From Anaeropeptidivorans aminofermentans (GTDB lineage Bacteria; Bacillota; Clostridia; Lachnospirales; UBA5962), in NCBI RefSeq assembly GCF_940670685.1, contig NZ_OW711693.1, positions 1,798,001 to 1,862,000 of the forward strand: a stretch of 64,000 bases of DNA, given 5' to 3'. Below are positions 26,167 to 35,500 of this stretch, one piece after another. The notes under the pieces were generated by a model. It saw only the letters and a list, made by a program, of their open reading frames with translations, was not told the DNA's origin and did not search any database. Each line of letters begins with the position of its first letter. Positions within the stretch are counted from its first letter, which is position 1. The translations under genes and the position numbers were made by a program.

Positions 26167-27357
26167 ATGAAAATTTTAGTTATGAACTGCGGTAGCTCAT
26201 CATTAAAATATCAGCTTATTGATATGGAGAATGAAAATGTTCTTGCAAAGGGCCTTTGCGAAAGAATAGGAATTGAAGGTTCAAAAATTAAGCACGAGGG
26301 AAACGGTAAATTTGAAACTGAAAAGCCTATGCATGACCATACTGAAGCTATAAAGATGGTTATTGATGCTCTTCTTGACCCTAATCACGGCGTTATCAAG
26401 TCCATAGACGAAGTGAATGCCGTAGGCCATAGAGTAGTTCATGGCGGAGAATATTTCAGCAATTCCGTAATTATAACAGAAGAAGTTAAGAAAGCTATTG
26501 AAGCATGCAACGACCTTGCGCCTCTTCATAATCCGCCAAACCTTATGGGAATTTATGCTTGCGAGAACCTTATGCCAGGAAAGCCTCAGATCGCTGTGTT
26601 TGATACTGCATTCCATCAGACAATGCCTGAAAAAGCATATTTATACGCTATTCCTTATGAATTATATGAAAAATACAAAATCAGAAGATACGGCTTCCAT
26701 GGTACAAGCCATAAATACGTTTCAGATAGAGCAGCGGCTCTTCTTGGAAAAGATAAAAAGGACCTTAAAATAGTAACTTGCCATTTAGGAAACGGAGCAA
26801 GCGTTTGTGCCGTTAAAAACGGAGAATCCGTTGACACTTCCATGGGCTTTACACCTCTTGAAGGCCTTATCATGGGAACAAGAAGCGGTGATATTGACCC
26901 TGCTGTTATTTCCTTCTTAATGGATAAAGAAGAACTTAAGGTTAAAGATGTTGAAAACATATTGAATAAAAAATCAGGCGTTCTCGGCTTATCAGGCGTT
27001 TCCAGCGACTTCAGAGACATTGAAGGCGCATGCAGCGAAGGAAATAAGAGAGCAGAAGCAGCTCTTCAGGCTTATTACTACAGAGTAGCTAAATACGTTG
27101 GAGAATATGCCGCTGCTATGAACGGCGTTGACGCTATCGTATTTACTGCAGGCCTCGGAGAAAACAGCGCCGATACAAGAGAAGCAATCTGCAGCTATCT
27201 TGGATACCTTGGTGTAAATATAGATAAAGAAAAGAACAATTGCAGAGGCAAGGAAGTTAATTTTGCAGCTGAAGGTTCAAAGGTAGATGTTCTTGTTATT
27301 CCTACCAATGAAGAGCTTGTGATAGCAAGAGATACCAAAGAACTTCTTGACAAATAA
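26167..27357 (+). CDS. ackA: Acetate kinase
   Basis: A 396-residue acetokinase with [10 protein letters not shown] at the start, [22 protein letters not shown] (about residues 175-188) and LGNGASV. It converts acetyl phosphate and ADP to acetate and ATP. Start ATG with AAGGAG upstream. It lies downstream of pta and is probably co-transcribed. Confidence 0.97.
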   Translation: MKILVMNCGSSSLKYQLIDMENENVLAKGLCERIGIEGSKIKHEGNGKFETEKPMHDHTEAIKMVIDALLDPNHGVIKSIDEVNAVGHRVVHGGEYFSNSVIITEEVKKAIEACNDLAPLHNPPNLMGIYACENLMPGKPQIAVFDTAFHQTMPEKAYLYAIPYELYEKYKIRRYGFHGTSHKYVSDRAAALLGKDKKDLKIVTCHLGNGASVCAVKNGESVDTSMGFTPLEGLIMGTRSGDIDPAVISFLMDKEELKVKDVENILNKKSGVLGLSGVSSDFRDIEGACSEGNKRAEAALQAYYYRVAKYVGEYAAAMNGVDAIVFTAGLGENSADTREAICSYLGYLGVNIDKEKNNCRGKEVNFAAEGSKVDVLVIPTNEELVIARDTKELLDK

Positions 27358-27454
27358 ATTTATAATAAGTATAATTACCTAAGTGTGCATATATAGTTAA
27401 CCGGCCTTTTCCGGCTTGTTAACTGGTTCAATGCTTTCTTTTATTTATTAATAC

Positions 27455-27553
27455 AAAAAGGTGCGAACTTAGAGAACAGGGCAGATGTATAAAAGATGCT
27501 CTGTAAACTAGAGCGTACCGGTATAGATTTGTAAAGCAATCTATATTTTGTTG
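27455..27553 (+). repeat. Two-hairpin intergenic element, copy 2
   Basis: AAAAAGGTGCGAACTTAGAG opens the copy. Hairpin 1: ACAGGGCA (27476-27483) pairs with TGCTCTGT (27497-27504), with one G-U wobble. Hairpin 2: TATAGATT (27522-27529) pairs perfectly with AATCTATA (27538-27545). The loops and stem bases differ from copies 1 and 3 while pairing is kept. It ends 22 bp before the DUF177 start codon. Confidence 0.72.
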
Positions 27554-27575
27554 CTGTGCGGAGGTGGCCTATATA

Positions 27576-28079
27576 ATGGTTGTTGCGTTAGAGCTTCTCA
27601 AGGGTTCAGACAAAATAGATATAGAAGGCCGCGAAAATGTCGAATTATCTTCTTTATATAATTTAGACAGCAGCATAGCTGAAATTATAATAAAAGGAAG
27701 TATAGAAAAAGACGGCCCGGATTATCTTGTTAAAGCTCATGTAGACGCTCATATAAATTTTAAATGTGATACTTGTCTTGCTTCTTCTCCAAAGGTTGTT
27801 TCCTTTGATATGGAAGAACGGTTTTCAAAGACCCTTGCGGCTTATGATGAAGATAGTGAAATATGGCCTATTCCAGAAGATTTTATTGACCTGTCATCTG
27901 TAACAATGGAAAACTTATATATGAATATGCCTATGAAGGTTTCATGCAGTGACGGGTGTAAAGGGCTTTGCCCAAAATGCGGAAAAGACTTAAATCAAGG
28001 CGACTGTGACTGTGACAAAACAGATATAGACCCTAGATTCGATGTTTTGCGTTCTCTTTTTAGAGACAAGGAGGTGTAA
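27576..28079 (+). CDS. DUF177 (YceD) family protein
   Basis: This 167-residue protein carries the DUF177 metal-site pattern: CDTCLA near residue 68 and the C-terminal CSDGCKGLCPKCGKDLNQGDC (four or more paired cysteines). The gene is nearly always placed just before rpmF, as here (2 bp gap), and has been linked in plants and bacteria to 23S rRNA accumulation. GGAGGTGG at 27560-27567 fixes the start at the ATG at 27576; the frame runs further upstream only through the ribosome binding site. Confidence 0.9.
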   Translation: MVVALELLKGSDKIDIEGRENVELSSLYNLDSSIAEIIIKGSIEKDGPDYLVKAHVDAHINFKCDTCLASSPKVVSFDMEERFSKTLAAYDEDSEIWPIPEDFIDLSSVTMENLYMNMPMKVSCSDGCKGLCPKCGKDLNQGDCDCDKTDIDPRFDVLRSLFRDKEV

Positions 28080-28081
28080 AT

Positions 28082-28264
28082 ATGTCAATAGGACCAAAAG
28101 GTAAGGTTTCAAAATCAAGAGGCAGAATGAGACGTGCACAGTCTTGGAAAATTACTGCGCCAAATCTTGTTAAATGCTCAAAATGCGGTGAACTTATGGT
28201 TGCCCATAAGGTATGCAAGGCATGCGGCTCTTATAACAAGCAGGCTGTTTTAAAGGTAGACTAA
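28082..28264 (+). CDS. rpmF: 50S ribosomal protein L32
   Basis: This 60-residue protein begins with GPKGKVSKSRGRMRRAQ and has a zinc ribbon CSKCGELMVAHKVCKACG (two CXXC pairs, the zinc-binding C+ form). It is coupled to DUF177, followed by a terminator at 28270-28298. Confidence 0.97.
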   Translation: MSIGPKGKVSKSRGRMRRAQSWKITAPNLVKCSKCGELMVAHKVCKACGSYNKQAVLKVD

Positions 28265-28269
28265 TTCTT

Positions 28270-28298
28270 TCGCCAAAGCGTAAGCTTTGGCGATTTTT
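28270..28298 (+). terminator. rpmF terminator
   Basis: CGCCAAAGC pairs with GCTTTGGCG around a GTAA loop and is followed by ATTTTTC. It lies directly after the rpmF stop. Confidence 0.9.
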
Positions 28299-28309
28299 CT
28301 TTGCTTATG

Positions 28310-28409
28310 AAAAGGCAAGAACTTTGGGAACGGGGTAGATATGGTTCAAAGATGCTCTGTGAACTTAAAAAGTGACGGTTTGGATTTATGAGACAAGTTC
28401 AAACTTCAT
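28310..28409 (+). repeat. Two-hairpin intergenic element, copy 3
   Basis: AAAAGGCAAGAACTTTGGGA opens the copy. Hairpin 1: ACGGGGTA (28330-28337) with TGCTCTGT (28353-28360), pairing throughout if G-U is allowed. Hairpin 2: GTTTGGA (28378-28384) with TTCAAAC (28398-28404), one wobble. It abuts MITE-like element B on its right. Confidence 0.72.
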
Positions 28410-28410
28410 A

Positions 28411-28641
28411 TATAGTAAATTTCAAATGAAACAGTAATAAAAATCGTATATTTTATGCTTAGTGAACCTGGAAACACTTACAGGGAAACTGTTAAAGTGT
28501 TTTCAGGCGAACGCCCCCTTATAGCCAACAAAGATATTTTAATCTTTGTTGGCTATGAATGGCTTAAACATAGGGCTTTTATATATTTAAGCCGTTTATG
28601 AAAATAGATTTTTATTACATCCTTCTGTGAAATTTACTATA
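28411..28641. repeat. MITE-like inverted-repeat element B, with internal insertion
   Basis: The ends are TATAGTAAATTTCAAATGAA and, inverted, TATAGTAAATTTCACAGAAG. Compared with element C (37633-37762) it is nearly identical on both flanks but carries about 105 extra bases (about 28456-28560). These contain two hairpins: AAACACTT/AAGTGTTT and a strong AGCCAACAAAGAT/ATCTTTGTTGGCT stem at 28522-28553. It sits in the 630 bp gap between rpmF and plsX; the remaining part of the gap (28642-28898) is AT-rich and featureless to me. Confidence 0.7.
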
Positions 28642-28898
28642 ATGCTTGCAAATAGCCTGATGTTTATATAAATTCTTGAAGAAAAAGGAAATATATATTA
28701 GAATATAATTAATGAATATTTGTATAGTAAAATAAATAAGTAAATGTTATAAAAAACGTATATTCGGAATAATTTGAAACTGCAGCGTTTACCTAGGAAA
28801 GCTGTGTTTTCGAATTATAGGGAATAGTCTTTTGTAGCTGTGTTGCTTTTTACTATAGTATCTGTTTGTTAAATGATATTATGTTTCAGAGGTGCTTA

Positions 28899-29927
28899 AT
28901 GGATAAATATATTATAGCTGTAGACGCCATGGGGGGAGATCACGCCCCTGGAGAAACGGTAAAAGGCTCTGTACAGGCTTTAGCCGAAAATAATGACATA
29001 AAAATAATTTTACTTGGAATAGAAGATAAAATAAAACAAGAGCTTAATAAATATACCTATGATAAAGACAGACTTGAAATAGTTCATACAGAAGAAATTA
29101 TAGAAACAGAGGATAATCCCACTTCCGCCATAAAACAGAAGAAGGATTCTTCTATGGTTGTGGGAATGAATTTAGTGAAGGAAGGCAGAGCAATGGCTCT
29201 TGTTTCCGCCGGAAACTCAGGAGCCCTTCTTGCAGGTTCTACAGTTATCATAGGCAGAATAAAAGGAGTGGCAAGACCTGCTTTGGGAACCCTTATCCCC
29301 AACAGAAAAGGCTTTACATTTTTAATAGACAGCGGAGCAAATGTTGACTGCAAGCCGCAGTATCTTCTTCAGTTTGCCCAAATCGGCTCCATCTATATGG
29401 AAAAAATCATGGGCATTAAAGACCCAAGAGTGGGCCTTATCAATAATGGGTCAGAAAAGGGCAAAGGAAACGCTCTTACTAAAGAAGCCTATCCCTATTT
29501 GGAAGAATGTGAAACCATTAATTTCATCGGCAATGTAGAAGCAAGAGATATTCCTATGGGGGCTGTTGATGTAGCTGTATGCGATGCTTTCGTGGGAAAT
29601 ATAATACTTAAATATACCGAGGGCTTTGCAAAGGCCATCATGGGTATGATAAAAGATGAATTTATGTCTTCTTTCATGTCTAAGATGGGAGCTTTAATGG
29701 CTAAAGGCGCATTTAAAAATCTCAAAAAAAGATTCGATTACTCTGAAGTAGGCGGCGCACCTTTCTTAGGACTTAAAAAGCTTGTAGTGAAAGCCCACGG
29801 AAGCTCCGATGCAAAGGCTATAAAGGGGGCTGTGAATCAAGCATATATCTTTATTTCAAGCTCTTTAAATGAGAGTATAGAAGAAGCCGTCAGAGAAAAA
29901 GACGATTCCGGCGAAACGGAAGAATAA
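28899..29927 (+). CDS. plsX: Phosphate acyltransferase PlsX
   Basis: A 342-residue PlsX with AVDAMGGDHAPGE near the start, NPTSAIKQKKDSSM and ALVSAGNSGALLAG (about residues 95-110). It makes acyl-phosphate from acyl-ACP as the first step of membrane phospholipid synthesis, feeding PlsY. AGAGGTG precedes the ATG at 28899; an earlier in-frame ATG at 28866 lacks a site. It lies next to acpP, which supplies its substrate. Confidence 0.96.
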   Translation: MDKYIIAVDAMGGDHAPGETVKGSVQALAENNDIKIILLGIEDKIKQELNKYTYDKDRLEIVHTEEIIETEDNPTSAIKQKKDSSMVVGMNLVKEGRAMALVSAGNSGALLAGSTVIIGRIKGVARPALGTLIPNRKGFTFLIDSGANVDCKPQYLLQFAQIGSIYMEKIMGIKDPRVGLINNGSEKGKGNALTKEAYPYLEECETINFIGNVEARDIPMGAVDVAVCDAFVGNIILKYTEGFAKAIMGMIKDEFMSSFMSKMGALMAKGAFKNLKKRFDYSEVGGAPFLGLKKLVVKAHGSSDAKAIKGAVNQAYIFISSSLNESIEEAVREKDDSGETEE

Positions 29928-30085
29928 ACTTATATTTGTGAAATATGCCTATTTCTTATTTTGTTATTTTTGTTATTTAAATACATGGTTTTTCTTATAT
30001 AAATTTGAACAATTTAGTTTACTTTTTTAGTAAAGCATGCTTTAATGTTAAATGAATATATAATAAAGATTAAGGAGCGAATTAT

Positions 30086-30313
30086 ATGGAATTTGAGAAG
30101 ATTAGAGCTATTATTGCCGAGCAGCTTGGTATTGATGAAAGTAAAATTACAGAAGATACTTCTTTTTCAGATGATTTAGGTGCCGATAGCCTTGATGTTT
30201 TCCAAATAATTTCAGAGCTTGAAGACGAATTCGGTGTAGAATTTGATAATGATGACGCAGAAAAAATTCGTACAGTAGGCGATGCTGTAGAGTATATAAA
30301 GAAACTGAGCTAG
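30086..30313 (+). CDS. acpP: Acyl carrier protein
   Basis: A 75-residue acidic protein with the phosphopantetheine site GADSLDVFQ (Ser35). It carries fatty acyl intermediates. TAAGGAG precedes the ATG. It has a spacer of about 160 bp after plsX that probably holds its own promoter, and a terminator follows. Confidence 0.98.
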   Translation: MEFEKIRAIIAEQLGIDESKITEDTSFSDDLGADSLDVFQIISELEDEFGVEFDNDDAEKIRTVGDAVEYIKKLS

Positions 30314-30394
30314 TATTCATACAAGGTAAAAACGAAAGCAACGGATTATATAAATGAAATAAGGGGCATCTTTTATTTATCAGCTTAATTTCAG

Positions 30395-30423
30395 CAAGGT
30401 ATCCCGTCAGGATACCTTGTTTT
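30395..30423 (+). terminator. acpP terminator
   Basis: CAAGGTATCC (30395-30404) pairs with GGATACCTTG (30410-30419), loop CGTCA, followed by TTTTA. Confidence 0.85.
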
Positions 30424-30513
30424 ATGATAAAATTCCATGCTCTAAATTAAAACAATTAACTTTGTAATAATTCATTATTATAAAATTTTGATTATTATAT
30501 TTCGATATATGAT

Positions 30514-30634
30514 ATACAGTAAAGTAGTTTGATAAAGCATTAAAGGCCTATTCTCCATGGCTCAAAACAGGAGTTTTGCATTTTGAGCTATAGAGAATAA
30601 GTGGTTTTGCTGCTGCTATATATTACTTTACTAT
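30514..30634. repeat. MITE-like inverted-repeat element H
   Basis: The ends ATACAGTAAAGTA and (inverted) CATAGTAAAGTA flank an imperfect palindrome. Inner arms GGCTCAAAAC and TTTTGAGC also pair. It is a divergent member of the family, between acpP and rnc. Confidence 0.6.
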
Positions 30635-30673
30635 GCGGGACGGTAAAATATTAAATGTAGGAAAGGGAAGTAT

Positions 30674-31360
30674 ATGCTGTCAGAGTTTATGAAAAGTATT
30701 AATTATAATTTTAAGGATACTGATCTTTTAAAAAGAGCATTTTTCCATAGCTCTTATGCCCATGAAAGCAAGCTTGACCCTATATATTCAAATGAAAGGC
30801 TTGAATTTTTAGGGGATGCGGTTTTGGAGCTGATTATAAGCGATTATTTATATAATTTTTGTCCCAAACTTCCTGAGGGGGAGCTTACTAAATTCAGGGC
30901 AAGCCTGGTATGCGAAAGTTCTCTTGCGAAAAAAGCCTTAACAATTCATATAGGAAAGTATCTTTACCTTGGAAAGGGTGAGGAGCTGAGTAATGGAAGA
31001 CAAAGAGAATCTATACTGGCAGACACCTTTGAGGCGGTAATAGGGGCCATATATCTTGACGGTGGAATAGAAGAAGCAAGAAAGTTTCTCTGGTATATAT
31101 TTAAGGAGAACATAGAGCAAGGATATAATTTCCTAAACTCCGGTGATTATAAAACATATCTTCAAGAGATTATTCAGAAAACCAATAAAGACGGTGTCCG
31201 GTATGAAATTATAGATGAAAAAGGTCCGGACCATGATAAAACTTTTGTAGCGCAGGTTTTTGACGACAATAAGCTTTTAGGCGAAGGTGTCGGAAAAAGC
31301 AAAAAAGATGCCGAGCAGAATGCTGCATTAAATGCACTGAATGCTATGGGCATTAAATAA
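30674..31360 (+). CDS. rnc: Ribonuclease III
   Basis: This 228-residue protein has an N-terminal RNase III domain with the signature NERLEFLGDAVLELI (about residues 42-56; catalytic Glu and Asp) and a second acidic site near ILADTFEAVIGAIY. A C-terminal double-stranded RNA-binding domain covers about 158-228. It processes rRNA and cleaves double-stranded RNA. AAAGGGAAG precedes the ATG. The plsX-acpP-rnc order is a common Gram-positive arrangement. Confidence 0.96.
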   Translation: MLSEFMKSINYNFKDTDLLKRAFFHSSYAHESKLDPIYSNERLEFLGDAVLELIISDYLYNFCPKLPEGELTKFRASLVCESSLAKKALTIHIGKYLYLGKGEELSNGRQRESILADTFEAVIGAIYLDGGIEEARKFLWYIFKENIEQGYNFLNSGDYKTYLQEIIQKTNKDGVRYEIIDEKGPDHDKTFVAQVFDDNKLLGEGVGKSKKDAEQNAALNALNAMGIK

Positions 31361-31394
31361 TGTGAGTTCGGCGAAGTCGAATCCTTTGGGTTTA

Positions 31395-31530
31395 CCAAGG
31401 AAAAGTCCGAAGGACTTTTCAGGTTATGAATATAAAACTTTAAGTATACCTTTAGGTGTACGCATTGCAGCGGTTTATGCAAATTTGTACGAATAGTATC
31501 AAATTTCGATGGAATTAAAATTTCAGCGAA
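31395..31530. repeat. Series of small hairpins between rnc and the RpiR-type gene
   Basis: Three stems follow one another: GAAAAGTCC/GGACTTTTC (about 31399-31420), GTATACCT/AGGTGTAC (about 31446-31463) and AATTTCG/CGAAATT (about 31502-31536). The third contains GTACGAATAG nearby, echoing the hairpin repeats at 40905-40990. No clear T run marks any of them as a terminator. Confidence 0.45.
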
Positions 31531-31565
31531 ATTACATTAAATAAATATTAAGGAGCAGTTTAAAT

Positions 31566-32453
31566 ATGCCCTATAAGGATTTATTGACAATTATAGAAGA
31601 AAGGTTCCCTAAGCTTTCAAAGGGGCAAAAAAGAATAGGAAACTATCTTCTAAACCATTATGAAAAGGCAGTTTCTCTTACGGCTTCAAGGCTTGGCGAG
31701 GTTATAGGCGTAAGCGAATCTACTGTCGTAAGATTTGCCGTTGAACTTGGATACGAGGGGTATCCAGAGCTTCAAAAGGCCCTTAAAGACGTTTTAAAGA
31801 ATAAGCTTACTTCTCAGCAGAGAATAGAGGTTTCTTCCGATATTTTATTTAAAGATAACAGCAATATCCTCCGTTCTGTTTTAAAAGGAGACATTGAAAG
31901 AATCAATACTACCCTTACTGAAATAGATTATGAGGCCTTTGAGCTTTCTGTTGAAAGTATTTTAAATGCCAAAAGGGTATATATCGTAGGCGGAAGAAGT
32001 GCAGGTTCTTTGGCTAATTATTTTTACTTTTATCTTAATCTTATGCATGAAAATGTAGTCATGGTGGATTCCAGCAACGTAAGCGATGTTTTTGAGCAGA
32101 TATTCAGAATAACAAAAGATGATGTTTTGATAGGCATAAGTTTCCCCAGATATTCCTTAAGCACCATTAAGGCTGTTCAGTTTGCCATGGAAAGAAAGGC
32201 TACTACCATAGGGATAACGGACAATACAAATTCTCCTATATCTAAATATTCCCAGTATGTGCTTACGGCTAAAACAGGCATGGTCAGCTTTGTAGATTCT
32301 ATTGTTGCGCCTATGAGCATTATAAGCGCAATGCTTATTGCTATTTCCGTAAAGAAAAAAGACCAGCTTTATAATGATTTTGATATGCTGGAAGGCATAT
32401 GGAAGAAAAATCAAATATACTCATCAGGACCTGATATTGAAGGTGACTTATAA
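31566..32453 (+). CDS. MurR/RpiR family transcriptional regulator
   Basis: This 295-residue protein has an N-terminal helix-turn-helix (about residues 1-77, with TASRLGEVIGVSESTVVRFAVELGYEGYPEL) and a C-terminal SIS domain that binds phosphosugars (from about 125, KRVYIVGGRSAGSLA). Regulators of this class control amino-sugar and pentose genes. No sugar operon is adjacent. The flavoprotein gene downstream overlaps its stop by one base (TAATG), so the two are co-translated. AAGGAGCAG precedes the ATG. Confidence 0.92.
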   Translation: MPYKDLLTIIEERFPKLSKGQKRIGNYLLNHYEKAVSLTASRLGEVIGVSESTVVRFAVELGYEGYPELQKALKDVLKNKLTSQQRIEVSSDILFKDNSNILRSVLKGDIERINTTLTEIDYEAFELSVESILNAKRVYIVGGRSAGSLANYFYFYLNLMHENVVMVDSSNVSDVFEQIFRITKDDVLIGISFPRYSLSTIKAVQFAMERKATTIGITDNTNSPISKYSQYVLTAKTGMVSFVDSIVAPMSIISAMLIAISVKKKDQLYNDFDMLEGIWKKNQIYSSGPDIEGDL

Positions 32454-33676
32454 TGAAATCTTTTGCAGTTATCGGCGGGGGGCCTGCAGGCATGGTTGCC
32501 GCATTGGAGGCGGCAAAGCGGGGCTTACATGTTACTATTATTGAAAAGAATGAGAAGCTTGGTAAAAAGCTCTATATTACGGGAAAGGGCCGCTGTAATC
32601 TTACAAATGATTGCAGCGAGGAGGATTTTTTACAAAATATTCCGACGAATTCAGTTTTTATGTATAGTGCTATCTATAGCTTTAATTCAAAAGCTTTAAT
32701 GGACTATTTTGAAAAAATGTCTGTTCGTTTAAAGGTTGAAAGAGGCAACAGGGTTTTTCCTGTGTCTGAAAAATCCAGCGATATCATAAAGGCCCTTGAA
32801 AAAGAGCTTAGAAGCCGTAATGTTCAGATAAGGCTTCATACAGAAGCGCTCTCTATTGAATCGGAAGACGGAGCCGTAAAAGGGATAACATTAAAAAGCG
32901 GAGAATTTATAGAAGCCGATGCTGTTCTGATTGCCACAGGGGGATTATCTTATCCCGTAACAGGCTCTACAGGAGACGGATATAAGTTTGCCGAAAGCTT
33001 TGGCCATAAAATAAAGCCTCTGTATCCTTCTTTGGTTCCCCTTAAATCCAATGAGAAATGGATTCCTTTACTTCAAGGCTTGAGCCTTAAAAACATAGAA
33101 TTAAAACTATTTGTAAAGGACAAGCAGGTATATACGGGATTTGGGGAAATGCTTTTTACCCATGAAGGGGTAAGCGGCCCTCTTATTCTTACTGCCAGCA
33201 GATTTTTAGCAGGGAAAGAAAAAGAAAAATGTAAAATATCCATAGATCTAAAACCGGCAATGGATATAAAGGAACTTGACAAAAGAATTTTAAAGGATTT
33301 TTCCGAAGCCAAAAATAAAAGCTTTAAAAATTCACTTGATAATCTTTTTCCGCAGAAGCTGATTCCCATAATGGTAATGCTTTCGGGAATAGACGGGGAT
33401 AAAAAGGTTAATGAGATAACGAAAGAAGAAAGAAAAGCACTGTTAGAGCTTATAAAAAACTTTGAAATAAAAATATCGGAAAACGCAGGATTTAATCAGG
33501 CAGTTATAACCTGCGGCGGAGTAAGCACAAAAGAAATCGACCCGGGAACTATGGAATCCAGGCTTATAAAGGGGCTTTACTTTGCAGGAGAGGTTATAGA
33601 TGTAGACGGCTTTACAGGCGGATTTAATCTTCAGGTAGCTTTTTCTACAGGTTATCTTTGCGGCAATTCCGTATAA
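32453..33676 (+). CDS. BaiN/HI0933-like FAD-dependent oxidoreductase
   Basis: This 407-residue flavoprotein has the dinucleotide-binding start VIGGGPAGMVAALEAAKRG, the family motif GKGRCNLTND (about residues 43-52), ATGGLSYPVTGSTGDGY, and the C-terminal GLYFAGEVIDVDGFTGGFN. The family includes enzymes proposed to act on bile acids and others of unknown role, so the substrate is not assigned. Its ATG overlaps the RpiR-type gene's stop codon. It is followed 13 bp later by aroH. Confidence 0.9.
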   Translation: MKSFAVIGGGPAGMVAALEAAKRGLHVTIIEKNEKLGKKLYITGKGRCNLTNDCSEEDFLQNIPTNSVFMYSAIYSFNSKALMDYFEKMSVRLKVERGNRVFPVSEKSSDIIKALEKELRSRNVQIRLHTEALSIESEDGAVKGITLKSGEFIEADAVLIATGGLSYPVTGSTGDGYKFAESFGHKIKPLYPSLVPLKSNEKWIPLLQGLSLKNIELKLFVKDKQVYTGFGEMLFTHEGVSGPLILTASRFLAGKEKEKCKISIDLKPAMDIKELDKRILKDFSEAKNKSFKNSLDNLFPQKLIPIMVMLSGIDGDKKVNEITKEERKALLELIKNFEIKISENAGFNQAVITCGGVSTKEIDPGTMESRLIKGLYFAGEVIDVDGFTGGFNLQVAFSTGYLCGNSV

Positions 33677-33689
33677 GGAGTGTATCATT

Positions 33690-34046
33690 ATGAGAAGCAT
33701 CCGAGGAGCAATTTCAGCAGAAGAAAATACAAAAGAAAATATTCTTGAGAATACGAAGCTTCTTCTTGAGGAAATAATAAAAGAAAATAACTTAAACACA
33801 GAGGATATCATATCCATATTGTTTACATGCACAAAAGATCTTACGAAGGTATATCCTGCCGTTGCCGCAAGAGGGCTTGGCATCGTAAACGCCGCCCTTA
33901 TGTGCTGTGATGAGCTTTATATAGAAGGCAGCATGAATATGTGCATCAGGGTTATGGTTAATGCTGATATCAATGTAAAACAGTCAGAAGTTCAGCATAT
34001 ATATTTGAAGGAAGCTAAAAAGCTTAGGCCGGACTTAGCAAAATAG
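33690..34046 (+). CDS. aroH: Chorismate mutase, AroH type
   Basis: This 118-residue monofunctional AroH enzyme begins MRSIRGAISAEENT and contains LFTCTKDLTKVYPAVAAR (about residues 49-66) and CDELYIEGSM near 77, as in the trimeric Bacillus enzyme. It turns chorismate into prephenate for phenylalanine and tyrosine synthesis. AAGGAG precedes the ATG. It lies 10 bp before cmk in one operon; chorismate synthase (aroC) is at 39446. Confidence 0.94.
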   Translation: MRSIRGAISAEENTKENILENTKLLLEEIIKENNLNTEDIISILFTCTKDLTKVYPAVAARGLGIVNAALMCCDELYIEGSMNMCIRVMVNADINVKQSEVQHIYLKEAKKLRPDLAK

Positions 34047-34056
34047 GGGTGTTTAA

Positions 34057-34734
34057 ATGGGTTTTTCTATAGCAATTGATGGGCCTAGCGGAGCAGGGAA
34101 AAGTACGGCGGCAAAAGGGCTTGCCAGAGAGCTTGGCTTTGTTTATATAGATACAGGGGCAATGTATAGGGCAGTTGCATATTTTCTTATGAATAATGAA
34201 ATAGATTTGGACGAGAAGGCCGAAATCATTGAAGCCCTTGAAAACATAGTGCTTGATATAAAATATATAGATAAAAATCAGCATATTTTTTTGAATGGAA
34301 ATGATGTTACCGCAGAAATTCGTTCGAGAGCGGTTTCTGAAAACGCATCAAGGGTTTCCGCCGTAAGAGAGGTAAGGCAGAAGCTGGTCTCTATTCAAAG
34401 AAAAATGGCTGAAGGCTTAAACGTAGTAATGGACGGAAGAGATATAGGAACCGTCGTTCTTCCCAATGCAGATATAAAGATATATCTTACGGCAAGCGTT
34501 AAGAAAAGAGCCGAAAGAAGGCTTTTGGAGCTTCTTGAAAAGGGAACAAGCGCTACCTTGGAGGATATAAAGGCTGATATTGAAAAAAGGGACAAAAGAG
34601 ATATGACAAGAGAAGAAAGCCCTTTAAAGCAGGCAGAAGACGCAATCGTTATAGACTGCGGAAATATGAGTGCAAAAGAAGTAATAGGAGAAATGCTTAA
34701 TCTTGTAAAACAGGCTTACAGTAATAAAAAATAA
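34057..34734 (+). CDS. cmk: Cytidylate kinase
   Basis: This 225-residue P-loop kinase has IDGPSGAGKSTAAKGLA (about residues 5-21), YIDTGAMYRAVA and GRDIGTVVLPNA. It phosphorylates CMP and dCMP. The cmk-plsC-ispH-rpsA order seen here is well conserved in Clostridia. Confidence 0.96.
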   Translation: MGFSIAIDGPSGAGKSTAAKGLARELGFVYIDTGAMYRAVAYFLMNNEIDLDEKAEIIEALENIVLDIKYIDKNQHIFLNGNDVTAEIRSRAVSENASRVSAVREVRQKLVSIQRKMAEGLNVVMDGRDIGTVVLPNADIKIYLTASVKKRAERRLLELLEKGTSATLEDIKADIEKRDKRDMTREESPLKQAEDAIVIDCGNMSAKEVIGEMLNLVKQAYSNKK

Positions 34735-34875
34735 CAAATAAATTTCTGCAAGGCATAGTAGGCGCACTTAAAAAAGACCCTTGTCAATTTACTTTTACAT
34801 TGTTTCATGCTGTTTTGGCTATGTTTATACAATTGGAATAAAAATAAATTGACTATATGACTAAGGACGGATCAT

Positions 34876-35457
34876 ATGAATTTAACTTATTTTTTAGGAA
34901 AGATGCTTGCTGCGTTTTATTTTCATACCTTTTATAATATAAAAATTACAGGTTCGGGAAAGTTACCTGAAAAGAGCTCTTTTATTGTATGCTCGAACCA
35001 TATAAACCTTTTAGACCCTGTGGTAATCGCAGTTTGCTTTAATAGAAAAGTTCATTTTATGGCTAAAGAATCCTTATTTAAAAATAAGTTTATCGCCTTT
35101 GTAATTAGAAAGCTCGGAGCATTTCCTGTGGACAGAGCATCTGTAGGGCTTTCAACTTTTAAAGACGCTATGAAGCTTTTGAAATCCGGTAAGGTAATGG
35201 GGATTTTTTCGCAAGGCACAAGAATGAGCTCCGTAGACGAAGAAAGCGCAAAAGCCGGTGTATCTTTATTTGCTGTTAAATCTGAAAGTAAAGTAGTCCC
35301 TGTAGGGATAAAATCAAGCTTCAAACTATTTTCAGATGTAAGCGTAAATATAGGAGAACCTATGGCGTTTTCAGAATACAATAAAAAGATTACAAAAGAG
35401 CAGCTTGAAGACATAACGAAAGAAATCATGATAAAAATAAAGGATTTGTCAAATTAA
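34876..35457 (+). CDS. plsC: 1-acyl-sn-glycerol-3-phosphate acyltransferase
   Basis: This 193-residue enzyme carries the acyltransferase motifs NHINLLDP (NHX4D, about residues 41-48), GAFPVDR and FSQGTRM (variant of FPEGTR). It acylates lysophosphatidic acid at the membrane. It works in the same pathway as PlsX at 28899. AAGGACGG precedes the ATG. Upstream spacer (34735-34875) is unremarkable. Confidence 0.92.
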   Translation: MNLTYFLGKMLAAFYFHTFYNIKITGSGKLPEKSSFIVCSNHINLLDPVVIAVCFNRKVHFMAKESLFKNKFIAFVIRKLGAFPVDRASVGLSTFKDAMKLLKSGKVMGIFSQGTRMSSVDEESAKAGVSLFAVKSESKVVPVGIKSSFKLFSDVSVNIGEPMAFSEYNKKITKEQLEDITKEIMIKIKDLSN

Positions 35458-35500
35458 GGTTATAATATTTTAATTCGTATAATCCTACGGAGATGGTTAT

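Noticed and set aside
31366-31400. tRNA-like sequence (GTTCGGCGAAGTCGAATCC)
   Set aside because: It resembles a TpsiC arm by chance; no acceptor or anticodon stems can be built around it.
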